The notes: generated by a model from the letters alone, not told the origin. Positions 7,598 through 16,124 are shown, numbered from the stretch's first letter. The stretch: 46,093 bases of DNA from Roseateles_E sp005503085 (GCF_028462495.1 NZ_JAQOWX010000033.1:1-46093), one strand, 5' to 3'. Numbers and translations are program-made.

Positions 7598-9022
7598 ATG
7601 TCCCACCGCCTGTATCGCGCCTCCTTCCGGCAACTGCTGCTGCTGGGCTTTCTGCTGATCGCCGGCCTGCTGGCCGCCGCCTCGCTGGGCGGCCTGTTCA
7701 CCTTGGAGCGCCTGACGGTGCAAAGCCGCAGCGCCGCCGAGCGCGCGGTGCAGCTGAGCAGCGCCGTGCAGCAACTGGCCGAGCGCAGCGTCGCGATGGA
7801 GCGGGCCGCGCGACAGTTCCTGGTGCTGGAAGATCCGCTGCTGCGCCGGCGTTTCAACGAGGCGGCCAGCGACGCCGAGGCCGTGCTGCAAGAGCTGCAG
7901 GGCCAGCGGCTGATTCCCGAACAGGCCCAGGCCTGGCGGGCCCAGCTCGATCTGATACGCCGCCAGCTCGACGCCGCCTGGCGCAGCCGCAAACGCGAGC
8001 AGGATCTGACGGCGCAGTTTCGCGAGCTCGAGGCGCAGACCGTGGCCATCGCCGAGCAGGTGCGCCTGCACACCGAGGCGCGCAACCGCAGCCTGCAGGA
8101 GCAGCTGGAGCAGGGCCGGGTCCGGCTGGGCCAGCAGGTGCTGGGGGCGATCGCGCTGGCGGCGCTGCTCTCGCTGGCCTTCGGCTTCTGGCTGACCCGG
8201 CCGCTGCGCCGGCTGGAGCAGGCCATCGTCGGCCTCGGCGAGAACCGGCTCACCGAACCCATCAGCATCCAGGGGCCGAGCGACTTGCGCTCGCTGGGCC
8301 AGCGCCTGGATTGGCTGCGCCTGCGCCTGGGTGAGCTGGATGCCGACAAGGCACGCTTTCTGCGCCATATCTCGCATGAGCTGAAGACGCCGCTGGCGGC
8401 GCTGCGCGAGGGCGTGTCGCTGCTGGAAGACGGCGTCACCGGCACGCTGAGCCCGGACCAGCGCGAGGTCGCCCGCATCCTGCGCGACAACACGGCCACC
8501 TTGCAGCAGCAGATCGAGGCCTTGCTGCGCTTCAACGCCGCAGCCTTCGAGGCCGGCCGGCTGCAACGCCGCCGCACCGAACTCGGCGCGCTGATCCAGG
8601 CCCTGGTCGAAGCCCAGCGCCTGCAGTGGCAGGCACGGCAATTGCTCATTGAGATCGACGGCGGACCGCTGGAGGCCGAGGTGGACCCGGACAAGCTGGG
8701 CACGGCCCTGGGCAATCTGCTGTCCAATGCGATCCGCTTCAGCCCGCCGGGCCGGGGCATCCGTTTCCATTTGTCGCAACAAGCCGGCCAGGTCTGCATC
8801 GACATTACCGACCAGGGCCCGGGCGTGGCGCCCGCCGACCGTGCCCGGGTGTTTGAGCCCTTCTACCGCGGCGAGCGCCAGCCCGATGATGCCCTGCGTG
8901 GCAGCGGGGTCGGCCTGTCCATCGTGCAGGAATACATTGCCGCCCATGGCGGGCAGATCACGCTGCTGCCCACCGAGCCCGGCGCCCATTTCAGAATCAC
9001 GCTACCGCATGCCAGTCCCTGA
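7598..9022 (+). CDS. glrK: Sensor histidine kinase, GlrK/QseE type
   Basis: A 474-residue inner-membrane kinase. Transmembrane segments lie at about 12-34 and 181-200, enclosing a helical periplasmic domain of about 145 residues. A HAMP segment follows, then the H-box LRHISHELKTPLAALREGV with His260, very close to enterobacterial GlrK. The ATPase domain has LGNLLSNAIRFS (N-box), DITDQGPGVAP (G1) and GSGVGLSIVQEYIAAHGG (G2). The gene overlaps the following lipoprotein gene by 14 bases, which in turn overlaps the regulator gene by 4. This kinase-lipoprotein-regulator order is the glrK-qseG-glrR arrangement. In Escherichia coli this system responds to envelope signals and phosphorylates GlrR; the ligand here is unknown. 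Confidence 0.88.
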   Translation: MSHRLYRASFRQLLLLGFLLIAGLLAAASLGGLFTLERLTVQSRSAAERAVQLSSAVQQLAERSVAMERAARQFLVLEDPLLRRRFNEAASDAEAVLQELQGQRLIPEQAQAWRAQLDLIRRQLDAAWRSRKREQDLTAQFRELEAQTVAIAEQVRLHTEARNRSLQEQLEQGRVRLGQQVLGAIALAALLSLAFGFWLTRPLRRLEQAIVGLGENRLTEPISIQGPSDLRSLGQRLDWLRLRLGELDADKARFLRHISHELKTPLAALREGVSLLEDGVTGTLSPDQREVARILRDNTATLQQQIEALLRFNAAAFEAGRLQRRRTELGALIQALVEAQRLQWQARQLLIEIDGGPLEAEVDPDKLGTALGNLLSNAIRFSPPGRGIRFHLSQQAGQVCIDITDQGPGVAPADRARVFEPFYRGERQPDDALRGSGVGLSIVQEYIAAHGGQITLLPTEPGAHFRITLPHASP

Positions 9023-9569
9023 CGTCCGCTTACTGTCCGCCCTCGCCGTGAGCCTGCTGCTGGGCGCCTGCGCCCAGCCCAAGCCCGAGATCCGCGAAGT
9101 GCGCATCGAGGTACCGGTGCCAACACCCGAGGTCCTGCCCGCCGACGCGGCCGCTCGGCAGTTGCTGACCCATCACGAGCGCCTGCTGAAGCTAACCCCG
9201 GCAGAGCTGGCTCAGGAAGTCGCGCCCCGGGATGACGGCAAGCTGACACCGGCCGCCGCGACCCAGTTGGCCCTGGCCTTAACCCTGCATCGCAGCAATG
9301 GCGATCTGGCGCGCGCACAAGCCCTGCTCGACCAAGTACAGCGCGACCCCACATTGGAGGCCCAGGCCTGGCTTTCGCTGGCGCGGCTGCTGCAGGGCCG
9401 TCTGGCCGAGCAGCGTCGGCTCGAAGAGCAGATCGACAAGCTCAACCAGCAGGCCCGCGACAGCCAGCGCGACAACCAGCGCCGGCTCGACCAGCTCAAT
9501 GAAAAGCTCGAGGCGCTGAAGGCCATCGAACGCAGCCTCAACACCCGGCCGGCGGCCACCAAGCCATGA
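9009..9569 (+). CDS. qseG: QseG-like outer-membrane lipoprotein
   Basis: A 186-residue lipoprotein encoded between kinase and regulator. The signal LLSALAVSLLLGAC ends in a lipobox Cys near residue 21. The middle part is helical, and residues 130-175 are rich in Gln, Arg, Leu and Glu in a heptad-like pattern, suggesting a coiled coil. The ATG at 9009 lies inside the kinase reading frame and the stop overlaps the regulator start (ATGA), so all three proteins are probably translationally coupled. In enterobacteria QseG is an outer-membrane protein that binds the periplasmic part of QseE/GlrK and is needed for signalling. The assignment rests on position, lipobox and size more than on sequence identity. 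Confidence 0.75.
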   Translation: MPVPDVRLLSALAVSLLLGACAQPKPEIREVRIEVPVPTPEVLPADAAARQLLTHHERLLKLTPAELAQEVAPRDDGKLTPAAATQLALALTLHRSNGDLARAQALLDQVQRDPTLEAQAWLSLARLLQGRLAEQRRLEEQIDKLNQQARDSQRDNQRRLDQLNEKLEALKAIERSLNTRPAATKP

Positions 9570-10933
9570 GTCACGGCGCCCGCCTGCTGCTGGTCGATGA
9601 CGACGCCGACCTCTTGAAGCTGCTGTCGATGCGCTTGAGCGCCGCCGGCTACCAGGTCACGCCGGTGGGCAGCGCCGAAGCCGCACTGGCCCAGATTGCG
9701 GTGCAGCGCCCGCATCTGGTGCTCAGCGATGTGCAACTGCCGGGCAAGGACGGCCTGGCCCTGTTCGACGCGATCCGCGAACGCCACCCGGCGCTGCCGG
9801 TGATACTGCTGACGGCCCACGGCACCATCCCCGACGCGGTCGAGGCCACCGCGCGCGGCGTCTACACCTATCTGACCAAGCCCTTCGACGGCAAAGCGCT
9901 GCTGGACACCATCGCCCAGGCGCTGGCGCTGGCCGCGCCCGAGGTCGACGCGCCCGAGCAGGACAGCGCCGCCTGGCGCGCCCCCATCGTCAGCCGCTCC
10001 AATGTGATGGCCGAGCTGCTGGCCGAAGCCAAGCTGGTGGCCGCCTCGCAGGCCAGCATCCTGATACGCGGCGAGAGCGGCAGCGGCAAGGAGTTGCTGG
10101 CCCGCGCCATCCACAATGCCAGCCCGCGCGAGGGCCGGCCCTTTGTCGCGGTCAACTGCGGCGCGATCCCCGAGCCGCTGCTGGAATCCGAGCTGTTCGG
10201 CCACGTCAAGGGCGCCTTCACCGGCGCGGTGGCGAATCACCGCGGCCTGTTCCAGGCGGCCCATGGCGGCACGCTCTTCCTCGACGAGATCGGCGACATG
10301 CCGCTGCCGCTGCAGGTCAAGCTCCTGCGCGTGCTGCAGGAGCGGCTGGTGCGGCCGGTCGGCGCCAGCGAGGCCATCCCGGTCGATGTGCGCATCCTGT
10401 CGGCCACGCACCGCGACCTGGACGCGGCGATGGCCGAGGGCCTGTTCCGCGAGGACCTGTACTACCGGCTCAATGTCGTCACGCTGGCGCTGCCGACCCT
10501 GGCCGAGCGGCGCGAGGACATTCCGCTGCTGGCCCAGCACTTCCTGAGCAAGCTGGCCGACAAATACGACAAGCGTCTGAACGGCTTCGCGCCCGAGGCG
10601 CTGAAGGCGCTCAGCACCGCCGCCTGGCCCGGCAATGTGCGCCAGCTGCACAACGTCGTCGAACAGGTCAGCGCGCTGGCCACCACGCCGCTGATCCCGC
10701 TGTCGCTGGTACAGCGGGCCTTGCGCGTGCCCAGCATGGAAGTGCTGAACTATGCCCAGGCGCGCCAGCGCTTCGAGCACGAGTACCTGGTCGGCCTGCT
10801 GAAGCTGACCGACGGCAATGTGGCCGATGCCGCCCGCCTGGCCGACCGCAACCGCACCGAGTTCTACCGCCTGCTGCAAAAGCATGGGCTGACGCCGGGC
10901 CTGTTCCGCACGGATGGCCCGGTCGCTGAATAG
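9566..10933 (+). CDS. glrR: Sigma-54-dependent response regulator, GlrR/QseF type
   Basis: A 455-residue NtrC-family activator in three parts. The receiver has the acidic pair LLVDDD at 9-13 and phospho-Asp55 (LVLSDVQLPGKDG). The AAA+ domain has Walker A GESGSGKE at about 169, and the sigma-54 contact loop GAFTGA at 216-221 is intact. The C-terminal helix-turn-helix is NVADAARLADRNRTEFYRLL. It should remodel RNA polymerase-sigma-54 when phosphorylated by the upstream kinase. Immediately downstream, before opgG, lie a TGTC-N10-GACA site, an IHF site and a -24/-12 promoter, so opgGH is a likely target. In E. coli the known targets are glmY and glmZ. Confidence 0.92.
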   Translation: MSHGARLLLVDDDADLLKLLSMRLSAAGYQVTPVGSAEAALAQIAVQRPHLVLSDVQLPGKDGLALFDAIRERHPALPVILLTAHGTIPDAVEATARGVYTYLTKPFDGKALLDTIAQALALAAPEVDAPEQDSAAWRAPIVSRSNVMAELLAEAKLVAASQASILIRGESGSGKELLARAIHNASPREGRPFVAVNCGAIPEPLLESELFGHVKGAFTGAVANHRGLFQAAHGGTLFLDEIGDMPLPLQVKLLRVLQERLVRPVGASEAIPVDVRILSATHRDLDAAMAEGLFREDLYYRLNVVTLALPTLAERREDIPLLAQHFLSKLADKYDKRLNGFAPEALKALSTAAWPGNVRQLHNVVEQVSALATTPLIPLSLVQRALRVPSMEVLNYAQARQRFEHEYLVGLLKLTDGNVADAARLADRNRTEFYRLLQKHGLTPGLFRTDGPVAE

Positions 10934-10986
10934 CGACAGCGCTTTTCCCTTGTGAATCAATCACTTGGCGAATAGACCCCGGGTCT

Positions 10987-11004
10987 TGTCGCTGCCCGGC
11001 GACA
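10987..11004. promoter_or_regulatory. GlrR-type upstream activating site
   Basis: The sequence reads TGTCGCTGCCCGGCGACA, an exact TGTC-N10-GACA palindrome. TGTC-N10-GACA is the published recognition motif of GlrR in enterobacteria. Its centre lies about 96 bases before the predicted start of transcription, a normal distance for a sigma-54 enhancer-binding protein. It begins 54 bases after the glrR stop codon. A 13-bp palindrome, AGACCC-C-GGGTCT at 10974-10986, directly abuts it. Confidence 0.75.
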
Positions 11005-11035
11005 CATCGGCCGCCCAGTTTCGGGCAAGCAAATT

Positions 11036-11048
11036 TAAGCTGTTGATT
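11036..11048 (-). promoter_or_regulatory. IHF binding site
   Basis: On the minus strand the bases read AATCAACAGCTTA, a full match to the IHF consensus WATCAANNNNTTR. The site lies in an AT-rich patch between the GlrR-type site and the -24/-12 promoter, centred about 50 bases before the predicted start. DNA bending here would bring the activator to the polymerase, as at many sigma-54 promoters. Confidence 0.65.
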
Positions 11049-11064
11049 TAAAAGGGGTTTTTCC

Positions 11065-11081
11065 TTGGTACGGGTCTTGCA
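11065..11081 (+). promoter_or_regulatory. Sigma-54 (-24/-12) promoter of opgGH
   Basis: The bases TTGGTACGGGTCTTGCA match the sigma-54 consensus YTGGCACG-N4-TTGCW except for T instead of C at one position. GG at 11067-11068 and GC at 11079-11080 are separated by exactly 10 bases. The predicted first transcribed base is about 11092, one base before the opgG ATG. Bases 11069-11093 form a perfect 9-bp inverted repeat (TACGGGTCT, 7 bases, AGACCCGTA) that overlaps the -12 element. Confidence 0.8.
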
Positions 11082-11092
11082 AAGAGACCCGT

Positions 11093-12604
11093 ATGCAGAT
11101 TTCCTTTTCCCTACGCCACGCACTGGGCCTGTCGGCCCTGCTGGCCCTGGGTTCGGTCCAGGCTTTCGACTTCGAGGACGTCGCGGCCCAAGCGAAGCAG
11201 CAGGCCGGCAAGCCCTACCAGGCACCGGCCGACACACTGCCCAGCGAGCTGAAGACTCTCAGCTACGACCAGCTCCGCGATATCCGTTTCAAACCCGAGC
11301 GCGCGCTGTGGCGCGGCGAGAAGCTGCCCTTCGAGCTGGCCTTCTTCCATCTGGGCAAGTTCCAGACGCAGCCGGTGCGCATCAACGAAGTCACGCCCCA
11401 GGGCGCGCGCCCGGTCAGCTTCAAGCGCGAGGACTTCGACTACGGCAAGAACAAGCTCTCCTACCAAGGCTTTAGCGATCTGGGCTTTGCCGGCTTTCGC
11501 GCCCATTACGCGCTGAACAATCCGCAGTACAAGGACGAACTGGTCGTCTTCCTGGGCGCCAGCTATCTGCGCGCGCTCGGCGCCGGCCAGCACTACGGCC
11601 TGTCGGCACGCGGCCTGGCCATCGACACGGTCGGTGGCAAGGGCGAGGAGTTCCCGCGCTTCACCGAGTTCTGGATCGAGCGTCCCAAGGCCGATGCCAA
11701 GTCGCTGACGGTCTACGCCCTGCTCGACTCGCCACGCGCCAGCGGCGCCTACCAGTTCACGATACGTCCCGGCGGCAACACCGTGATGGACGTGCGCAGC
11801 CGCCTGTTCCTGCGCGGCCCGGTTGCGACCCTGGCGCTGGCGCCGCTGACCAGCATGTATATGTTTGGCGAGAACCAGCCGCACCGGACCGACTTCCGCC
11901 CCGAGGTGCACGACTCCGACGGCTTGATGGTGGCCACGGCCGAAGGCGAATGGATCTGGCGCCCGCTGATCAACCCGGCTGGCACGCTGACCACCTCGTT
12001 TGCGATGAAGGGTCTGCGTGGCTTCGGCCTGATGCAGCGCGACCGCGCCTTCAGCAACTACGAGGACACCGAGGCCCGCTACGAGCAGCGCCCCAGCGCC
12101 TGGGTCGAACCGGTCGGCGACTGGGGACCGGGCCGCGTCGAGCTGATGCTGCTGCACACGCCGGACGAGACCAATGACAACGTGGTCGCCTACTGGGTGC
12201 CCGAGAAGACGCCGGCCCCCGGCCAGGCGCTGGACTTCAGCTACCGCCTGCATATGCAGGGCGAGGCCCAGCAGCGCCCGCCCGGCGCCTGGGCGACGCA
12301 GAGCCGGGCCGGCCGCGGCTTCGCCGAGCTGGCCGCCAACGAGCAGCAGTTCATCGTCGATTTCCAGGGCCCGTCGCTGGCCAAGCTGCCGCCCGACGCC
12401 ACCGTGAAGGCCGTGCTCAGCAGCGATGCCAACGGCCGCATCACCGAGAGCAATGCCTACCGCAACCCGGTCACCGGCGCCTGGCGCATGACCGTGCGTG
12501 TCCAGCAACTCCGCCCCACGCAAGCCACCGAGCTGCGCGGCTTTCTGCAACACGATGACAACGTACTGACGGAAACATGGAGCACCATCCTTCCCCCCCG
12601 CTGA
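11093..12604 (+). CDS. opgG: Periplasmic glucan biosynthesis protein OpgG/MdoG
   Basis: A 503-residue periplasmic protein needed to build osmoregulated periplasmic glucans from UDP-glucose-derived chains. The signal peptide MQISFSLRHALGLSALLALGSVQA ends near residue 24. The mature part begins FDFEDVAAQAKQQAGKPY and contains family blocks such as LSYDQLRDIRFKPERALW, FLGASYLRALGAGQHYGLSARGLAIDT, GEEFPRFTEFWIERP and GDWGPGRVELMLL. Its length is close to that of E. coli OpgG (511). It overlaps opgH at the 3' end, the usual operon. The start codon lies right at the predicted sigma-54 transcription start, so either the transcript is nearly leaderless or another promoter also serves it; AAAGAG at 11081 could act as a weak ribosome site in a longer transcript. 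Confidence 0.93.
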   Translation: MQISFSLRHALGLSALLALGSVQAFDFEDVAAQAKQQAGKPYQAPADTLPSELKTLSYDQLRDIRFKPERALWRGEKLPFELAFFHLGKFQTQPVRINEVTPQGARPVSFKREDFDYGKNKLSYQGFSDLGFAGFRAHYALNNPQYKDELVVFLGASYLRALGAGQHYGLSARGLAIDTVGGKGEEFPRFTEFWIERPKADAKSLTVYALLDSPRASGAYQFTIRPGGNTVMDVRSRLFLRGPVATLALAPLTSMYMFGENQPHRTDFRPEVHDSDGLMVATAEGEWIWRPLINPAGTLTTSFAMKGLRGFGLMQRDRAFSNYEDTEARYEQRPSAWVEPVGDWGPGRVELMLLHTPDETNDNVVAYWVPEKTPAPGQALDFSYRLHMQGEAQQRPPGAWATQSRAGRGFAELAANEQQFIVDFQGPSLAKLPPDATVKAVLSSDANGRITESNAYRNPVTGAWRMTVRVQQLRPTQATELRGFLQHDDNVLTETWSTILPPR

Positions 12605-14454
12605 TGAGCAGCCGAGCGCTGCCGCTGAGCCAGACCGCCCCGCCCATGCTGCGCGGCTCGATGGCTCCCCGCCCCTGGGGCCAGCCCCAGCCCGCCACCG
12701 CTGCGCCCGTGATCGAGGCCGCACCCTGGGAAAAAGCCGCACAGCGGCGCCGCCGCGCGCTGATGTTCAGCACGCTGGTGGCCACCGCGCTGGCCACCAG
12801 CGTGCTGGCCCGTTCGCAACCGGCGCTGGCCGAGTCCGGCTGGCACTGGCTGCATATGGGTCTGTTCGCGCTGCTGTTCGCCTGGGTCAGCGCCGGCTGC
12901 GTCACCGCCGTGATGGGCTTCTGGGTGACGCTGCACGGCGACCCGCATGCGATGTCGCGCCAAGGCACCGGCCTGCAACCGATCTCGGCCGATGCCAAGA
13001 CCGCGCTGATCATGCCGATCTGCAACGAGAACGTTGCCACCGTGGTCGCCGGCTTGCGTGCCACCTGCGAATCGCTGGCGGCTTCCGGTGCCCTGCGCTT
13101 GTTCGACGTCTTCCTGCTGTCCGACAGCAGTGACCCGGCCGTGCGCGCCGAGGAGCAGCGGGCCTGGGCCCAGTTGCGCGAGCGCTTCGCCGGCCAGGGC
13201 CGCATCCACTACCGCTGGCGCGCCCGCCGCAGCAAAAAGAAGGCCGGCAATGTAGCCGACTTCTGCCGCCGCTGGGGCCGCCTGTATCGCTATATGGTGG
13301 TGCTGGACGCCGACAGCGTGATGAGCGGCGACTGCCTCCTGAGCCTGGTGCGCCTGATGGAGGCCCACCCGAGCGCCGGCATCATGCAGGCCGCCCCGCA
13401 GGCCTGCGGCCATGACACCTTGCACGCCCGCGCCCAGCAGTTCGCCGGCCGCGTGACCGGCCGCTTGTTCACCGCCGGCATGCAGTACTGGCAGCTCGGC
13501 GAGGCGCACTACTGGGGCCACAACGCCATCATCCGCGTCGAGCCTTTCATGAAGCATTGCGGCCTCGCGCCGCTGAACGGTCAGCCGGTGATGTCGCACG
13601 ACTTCGTCGAGGCCGCGCTGATGCGCCGCGCCGGCTATCACGTCTGGCTGGTACACGATCTGCAGGGCAGTTATGAGCAGCAGCCGCCCCATCTGCTGGC
13701 CGAGCTGCAACGCGACCGCCGCTGGTGCGGCGGCAATCTGCAGAATGCGCGCCTGATCAGGGAGCCCGGCCTGCACCCCGTGCACCGCGCGATGCTGCTG
13801 ACCGGCGCGATGGCCTATGCCTCGGCGCCGTTGTGGCTGCTCTATGTGGGCCTGGGCGCGGTGCTGTGGATGAATGGTGGCAATGACAGCTTTGTGCCGC
13901 CGGGCGGCTTCGGCATCGGCGTGCTGGGTCTGTGGACCGGCACGATCGCGATGCTGGTGCTGCCGCGCGTGTTGGGCGTGCTGGCGGTGTTGCTGAAGGG
14001 CGAGCAGTCGCAGTTCGGTGGCACGGCGGCGCTGTTGGGCAGCACGCTGGTCGAGGCCGGCATGTCGGTGCTGCAGGCACCGCTGCGCATGGCCGCACAC
14101 ACCGTCTTCGTGATCGGCGCCCTTGTTGAAAAATTCGCGGGCCTGAAGCTGGAATGGAAATCGCCCCCGCGCGAGGCCAGCGACGTCAGCTGGCGCGAGG
14201 CCGCCGCGAGCTTTGCGCTGCCCGGCACCGCCGTGCTGGGCTTGTGCGCGCTGCTGGCCGCGCTGCAGCCGAGCACCTTGCTGTGGATCGCACCGATGGC
14301 GCTGCCGCTGCTGCTGGCCGTGCCGATCACGGTGTTCAGCAGCCGGGCCAAGCTCGGTGCGCGCTTGCGCGAGGCCCGCCTGCTGCTGATCCCGGAGGAG
14401 ACCCGCGCGCCGACCGTGCTGCGGCGCGCCTGGACTTATGCCTTAAGCAGCTGA
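12577..14454 (+). CDS. opgH: Glucans biosynthesis glucosyltransferase OpgH/MdoH
   Basis: Inner-membrane family 2 glycosyltransferase that polymerises the beta-glucan backbone. Two transmembrane helices lie in residues 60-120, followed by the catalytic domain with TALIMPICNEN, the metal-binding VLDADSVMSGD and the QRDRRW motif of processive enzymes. Several C-terminal membrane segments follow. At 625 residues it is clearly shorter than the 847-residue E. coli protein, lacking much of the N- and C-terminal extensions. The ATG at 12577 overlaps opgG by 28 bases and is preceded by a purine-rich ACGGAAAC. An ATG at 12604 touching the opgG stop is an alternative with no visible ribosome site. The 3' end overlaps lipA convergently by 12 bases. 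Confidence 0.92.
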   Translation: MEHHPSPPLMSSRALPLSQTAPPMLRGSMAPRPWGQPQPATAAPVIEAAPWEKAAQRRRRALMFSTLVATALATSVLARSQPALAESGWHWLHMGLFALLFAWVSAGCVTAVMGFWVTLHGDPHAMSRQGTGLQPISADAKTALIMPICNENVATVVAGLRATCESLAASGALRLFDVFLLSDSSDPAVRAEEQRAWAQLRERFAGQGRIHYRWRARRSKKKAGNVADFCRRWGRLYRYMVVLDADSVMSGDCLLSLVRLMEAHPSAGIMQAAPQACGHDTLHARAQQFAGRVTGRLFTAGMQYWQLGEAHYWGHNAIIRVEPFMKHCGLAPLNGQPVMSHDFVEAALMRRAGYHVWLVHDLQGSYEQQPPHLLAELQRDRRWCGGNLQNARLIREPGLHPVHRAMLLTGAMAYASAPLWLLYVGLGAVLWMNGGNDSFVPPGGFGIGVLGLWTGTIAMLVLPRVLGVLAVLLKGEQSQFGGTAALLGSTLVEAGMSVLQAPLRMAAHTVFVIGALVEKFAGLKLEWKSPPREASDVSWREAAASFALPGTAVLGLCALLAALQPSTLLWIAPMALPLLLAVPITVFSSRAKLGARLREARLLLIPEETRAPTVLRRAWTYALSS

Positions 14455-15435
14455 AACCCCGGCCGCATGGGCCTGCTGGTCGGCGTGGTAGCTGGAACGC
14501 ACCATCGCGCCGACCGCCGCATGGCTGAAGCCCATCTTGTAGGCTTCTTCCTCGATCAACTTGAAGGTGTCGGGGTGCACATAGCGGCGCACCGGCAGGT
14601 GGTGGCCCGAGGGGGCCAGGTATTGCCCGACGGTCAGCATGTCGATGTTGTGGGCGCGCATATCCCGCATCACCTGCAGGATCTCTTCATCGGTCTCGCC
14701 CAGACCGACCATGATGCCGCTCTTGGTCGGCACGCCAGGCACGGCTTCCTTGAAACGCTTCAGCAGATCAAGGCTGAACTGGTAGTCCGAGCCGGGGCGC
14801 GCTTCCTTGTACAGGCGCGGCGCGGTTTCCAGGTTGTGGTTCATCACGTCCGGCGGTGCGGCCTTCAGGATGTCCAGCGCACGGTCGGCGCGGCCACGGA
14901 AGTCGGGCACCAGCACCTCGATCTGGGTCGTCGGGCTCAGCTCGCGGACCTTGGTGATGCACTCGGCAAAGTGGCCGGCACCGCCGTCGCGCAGATCGTC
15001 ACGGTCCACGCTGGTGATCACCACATACTTCAGCTTCAGCGCGGCAATGGTCTTGGCCAGGTTCAGCGGCTCGTCGACATCGAGCGGATCCGGGCGGCCG
15101 TGGCCGACATCGCAGAAGGGGCAGCGACGCGTGCACTTGTCGCCCATGATCATGAAGGTGGCCGTGCCCTTGCCGAAGCATTCGCCGATATTCGGGCAGG
15201 AGGCTTCCTCGCAGACCGTGTGCAGCTTGTGCTCGCGCAGGATCTGCTTGATCTCGTAGAAGCGGGTGCTGGGCGAGCCGGCCTTGACGCGGATCCAGTC
15301 GGGCTTCTTCAGCATTTCGCCGACCGGCACGATCTTGATCGGGATGCGCGCGGTCTTGGCCTGGGCCTTTTGCTTCGCGGTGGCGTCGTAGTCGGCGGCG
15401 TCCTGCGCCTGGTGAATCACGTTCTCGGTTGCCAT
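14443..15435 (-). CDS. lipA: Lipoyl synthase
   Basis: Radical SAM enzyme that inserts two sulfurs into octanoyl groups on carrier proteins. All six cluster cysteines are present: Cys75, 80 and 86 in the auxiliary cluster motif (VCEEASCPNIGEC), and Cys101, 105 and 108 in the radical SAM motif CTRRCPFC. The C-terminal RSSYHADQQ retains the conserved RSSYHA that supports the auxiliary cluster. The 330 residues fit the family. It lies 20 bases downstream of lipB and is probably cotranscribed with it. Confidence 0.97.
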   Translation of the reverse strand: MATENVIHQAQDAADYDATAKQKAQAKTARIPIKIVPVGEMLKKPDWIRVKAGSPSTRFYEIKQILREHKLHTVCEEASCPNIGECFGKGTATFMIMGDKCTRRCPFCDVGHGRPDPLDVDEPLNLAKTIAALKLKYVVITSVDRDDLRDGGAGHFAECITKVRELSPTTQIEVLVPDFRGRADRALDILKAAPPDVMNHNLETAPRLYKEARPGSDYQFSLDLLKRFKEAVPGVPTKSGIMVGLGETDEEILQVMRDMRAHNIDMLTVGQYLAPSGHHLPVRRYVHPDTFKLIEEEAYKMGFSHAAVGAMVRSSYHADQQAHAAGVSAA

Positions 15436-15455
15436 GGCCTTCTTCGCTCTTGTTA

Positions 15456-16124
15456 TCAGCGCGACAACTGGGCGGCAAGCCGCTCGCCGAAGCGCTGGGC
15501 CACCGTGGGCCAGTCCGTAGAAACCCCGATTCTAGCGAGGTCGACCGTTTCGAGCCCCACATAGCCGCAGGGATTGATGCCCAGGAAGGGCCGCAGATCC
15601 ATCGCCACATTGAGCGCGGCACCGTGGTAGGTGCAGTGCCGGCTGACCTTCAGCCCCAGCGCCGCGATCTTGCCCAGACCCTTGAAGGGATCCAGCGGGT
15701 CGGCCGGGCCGGTCAGCGCGCCATGGGCGCCGGGATCGTCGAGCCGCACATAGATGCCCGGCGCGCCGCCGACTCGGTGGCCGGTGACGCCAAAGCTGTC
15801 CAGGGTCTGGATCAGCGCAGCTTCGAGGCGGAACACATACTCCTTGACGAAGATGCCCAGGCGCTTCAGGTCCACCAGCGGATAGGCCACCACCTGGCCG
15901 GGGCCGTGATAGGTGACCTGGCCGCCGCGATTCGTCTGCACGACCGGAATGCCGCCGGGGTTCAGCAGATGGTCGGCCTTGCCGGCCAGGCCTTGCGTAT
16001 AAGTGGGCGCGTGCTCACACAGCCACAGCTCGTCCTCGGTGTCGGGGCCGCGCGCCTCGGTGAAGTCGCGCATCGCCTGCAGGGTGCTCTCGTAGTCCAC
16101 CCGGCCCAGTGTTTTCACAAGCAT
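15456..16124 (-). CDS. lipB: Octanoyltransferase
   Basis: Transfers octanoate from acyl carrier protein to lipoyl domains, providing the substrate of LipA. The family motif RGGQVTYHGPGQVVAYPL lies at about 66-83. The catalytic dyad is Lys152 (GKIAALG) and Cys186 (GINPCGY), with the same spacing as Lys135 and Cys169 in E. coli. The 222 residues fit the family. The upstream neighbour is a Sel1-repeat gene on the opposite strand, which separates lipB from ybeD, dat and dac, so a promoter should lie in 16125-16217. That interval also carries a perfect hairpin. Confidence 0.96.
   Translation of the reverse strand: MLVKTLGRVDYESTLQAMRDFTEARGPDTEDELWLCEHAPTYTQGLAGKADHLLNPGGIPVVQTNRGGQVTYHGPGQVVAYPLVDLKRLGIFVKEYVFRLEAALIQTLDSFGVTGHRVGGAPGIYVRLDDPGAHGALTGPADPLDPFKGLGKIAALGLKVSRHCTYHGAALNVAMDLRPFLGINPCGYVGLETVDLARIGVSTDWPTVAQRFGERLAAQLSR

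Noticed and set aside
4147..8989. Very long minus-strand open frames of 974 and 1041 codons opposite the CoA-transferase, pseudo-kinase and sensor genes
   Set aside because: They are antisense shadows of GC-rich coding DNA: Gln/Arg/Ala/His-rich composition, no domain motifs, and they cross the artefactual N gaps and several real genes with stop/start signals on the plus strand.
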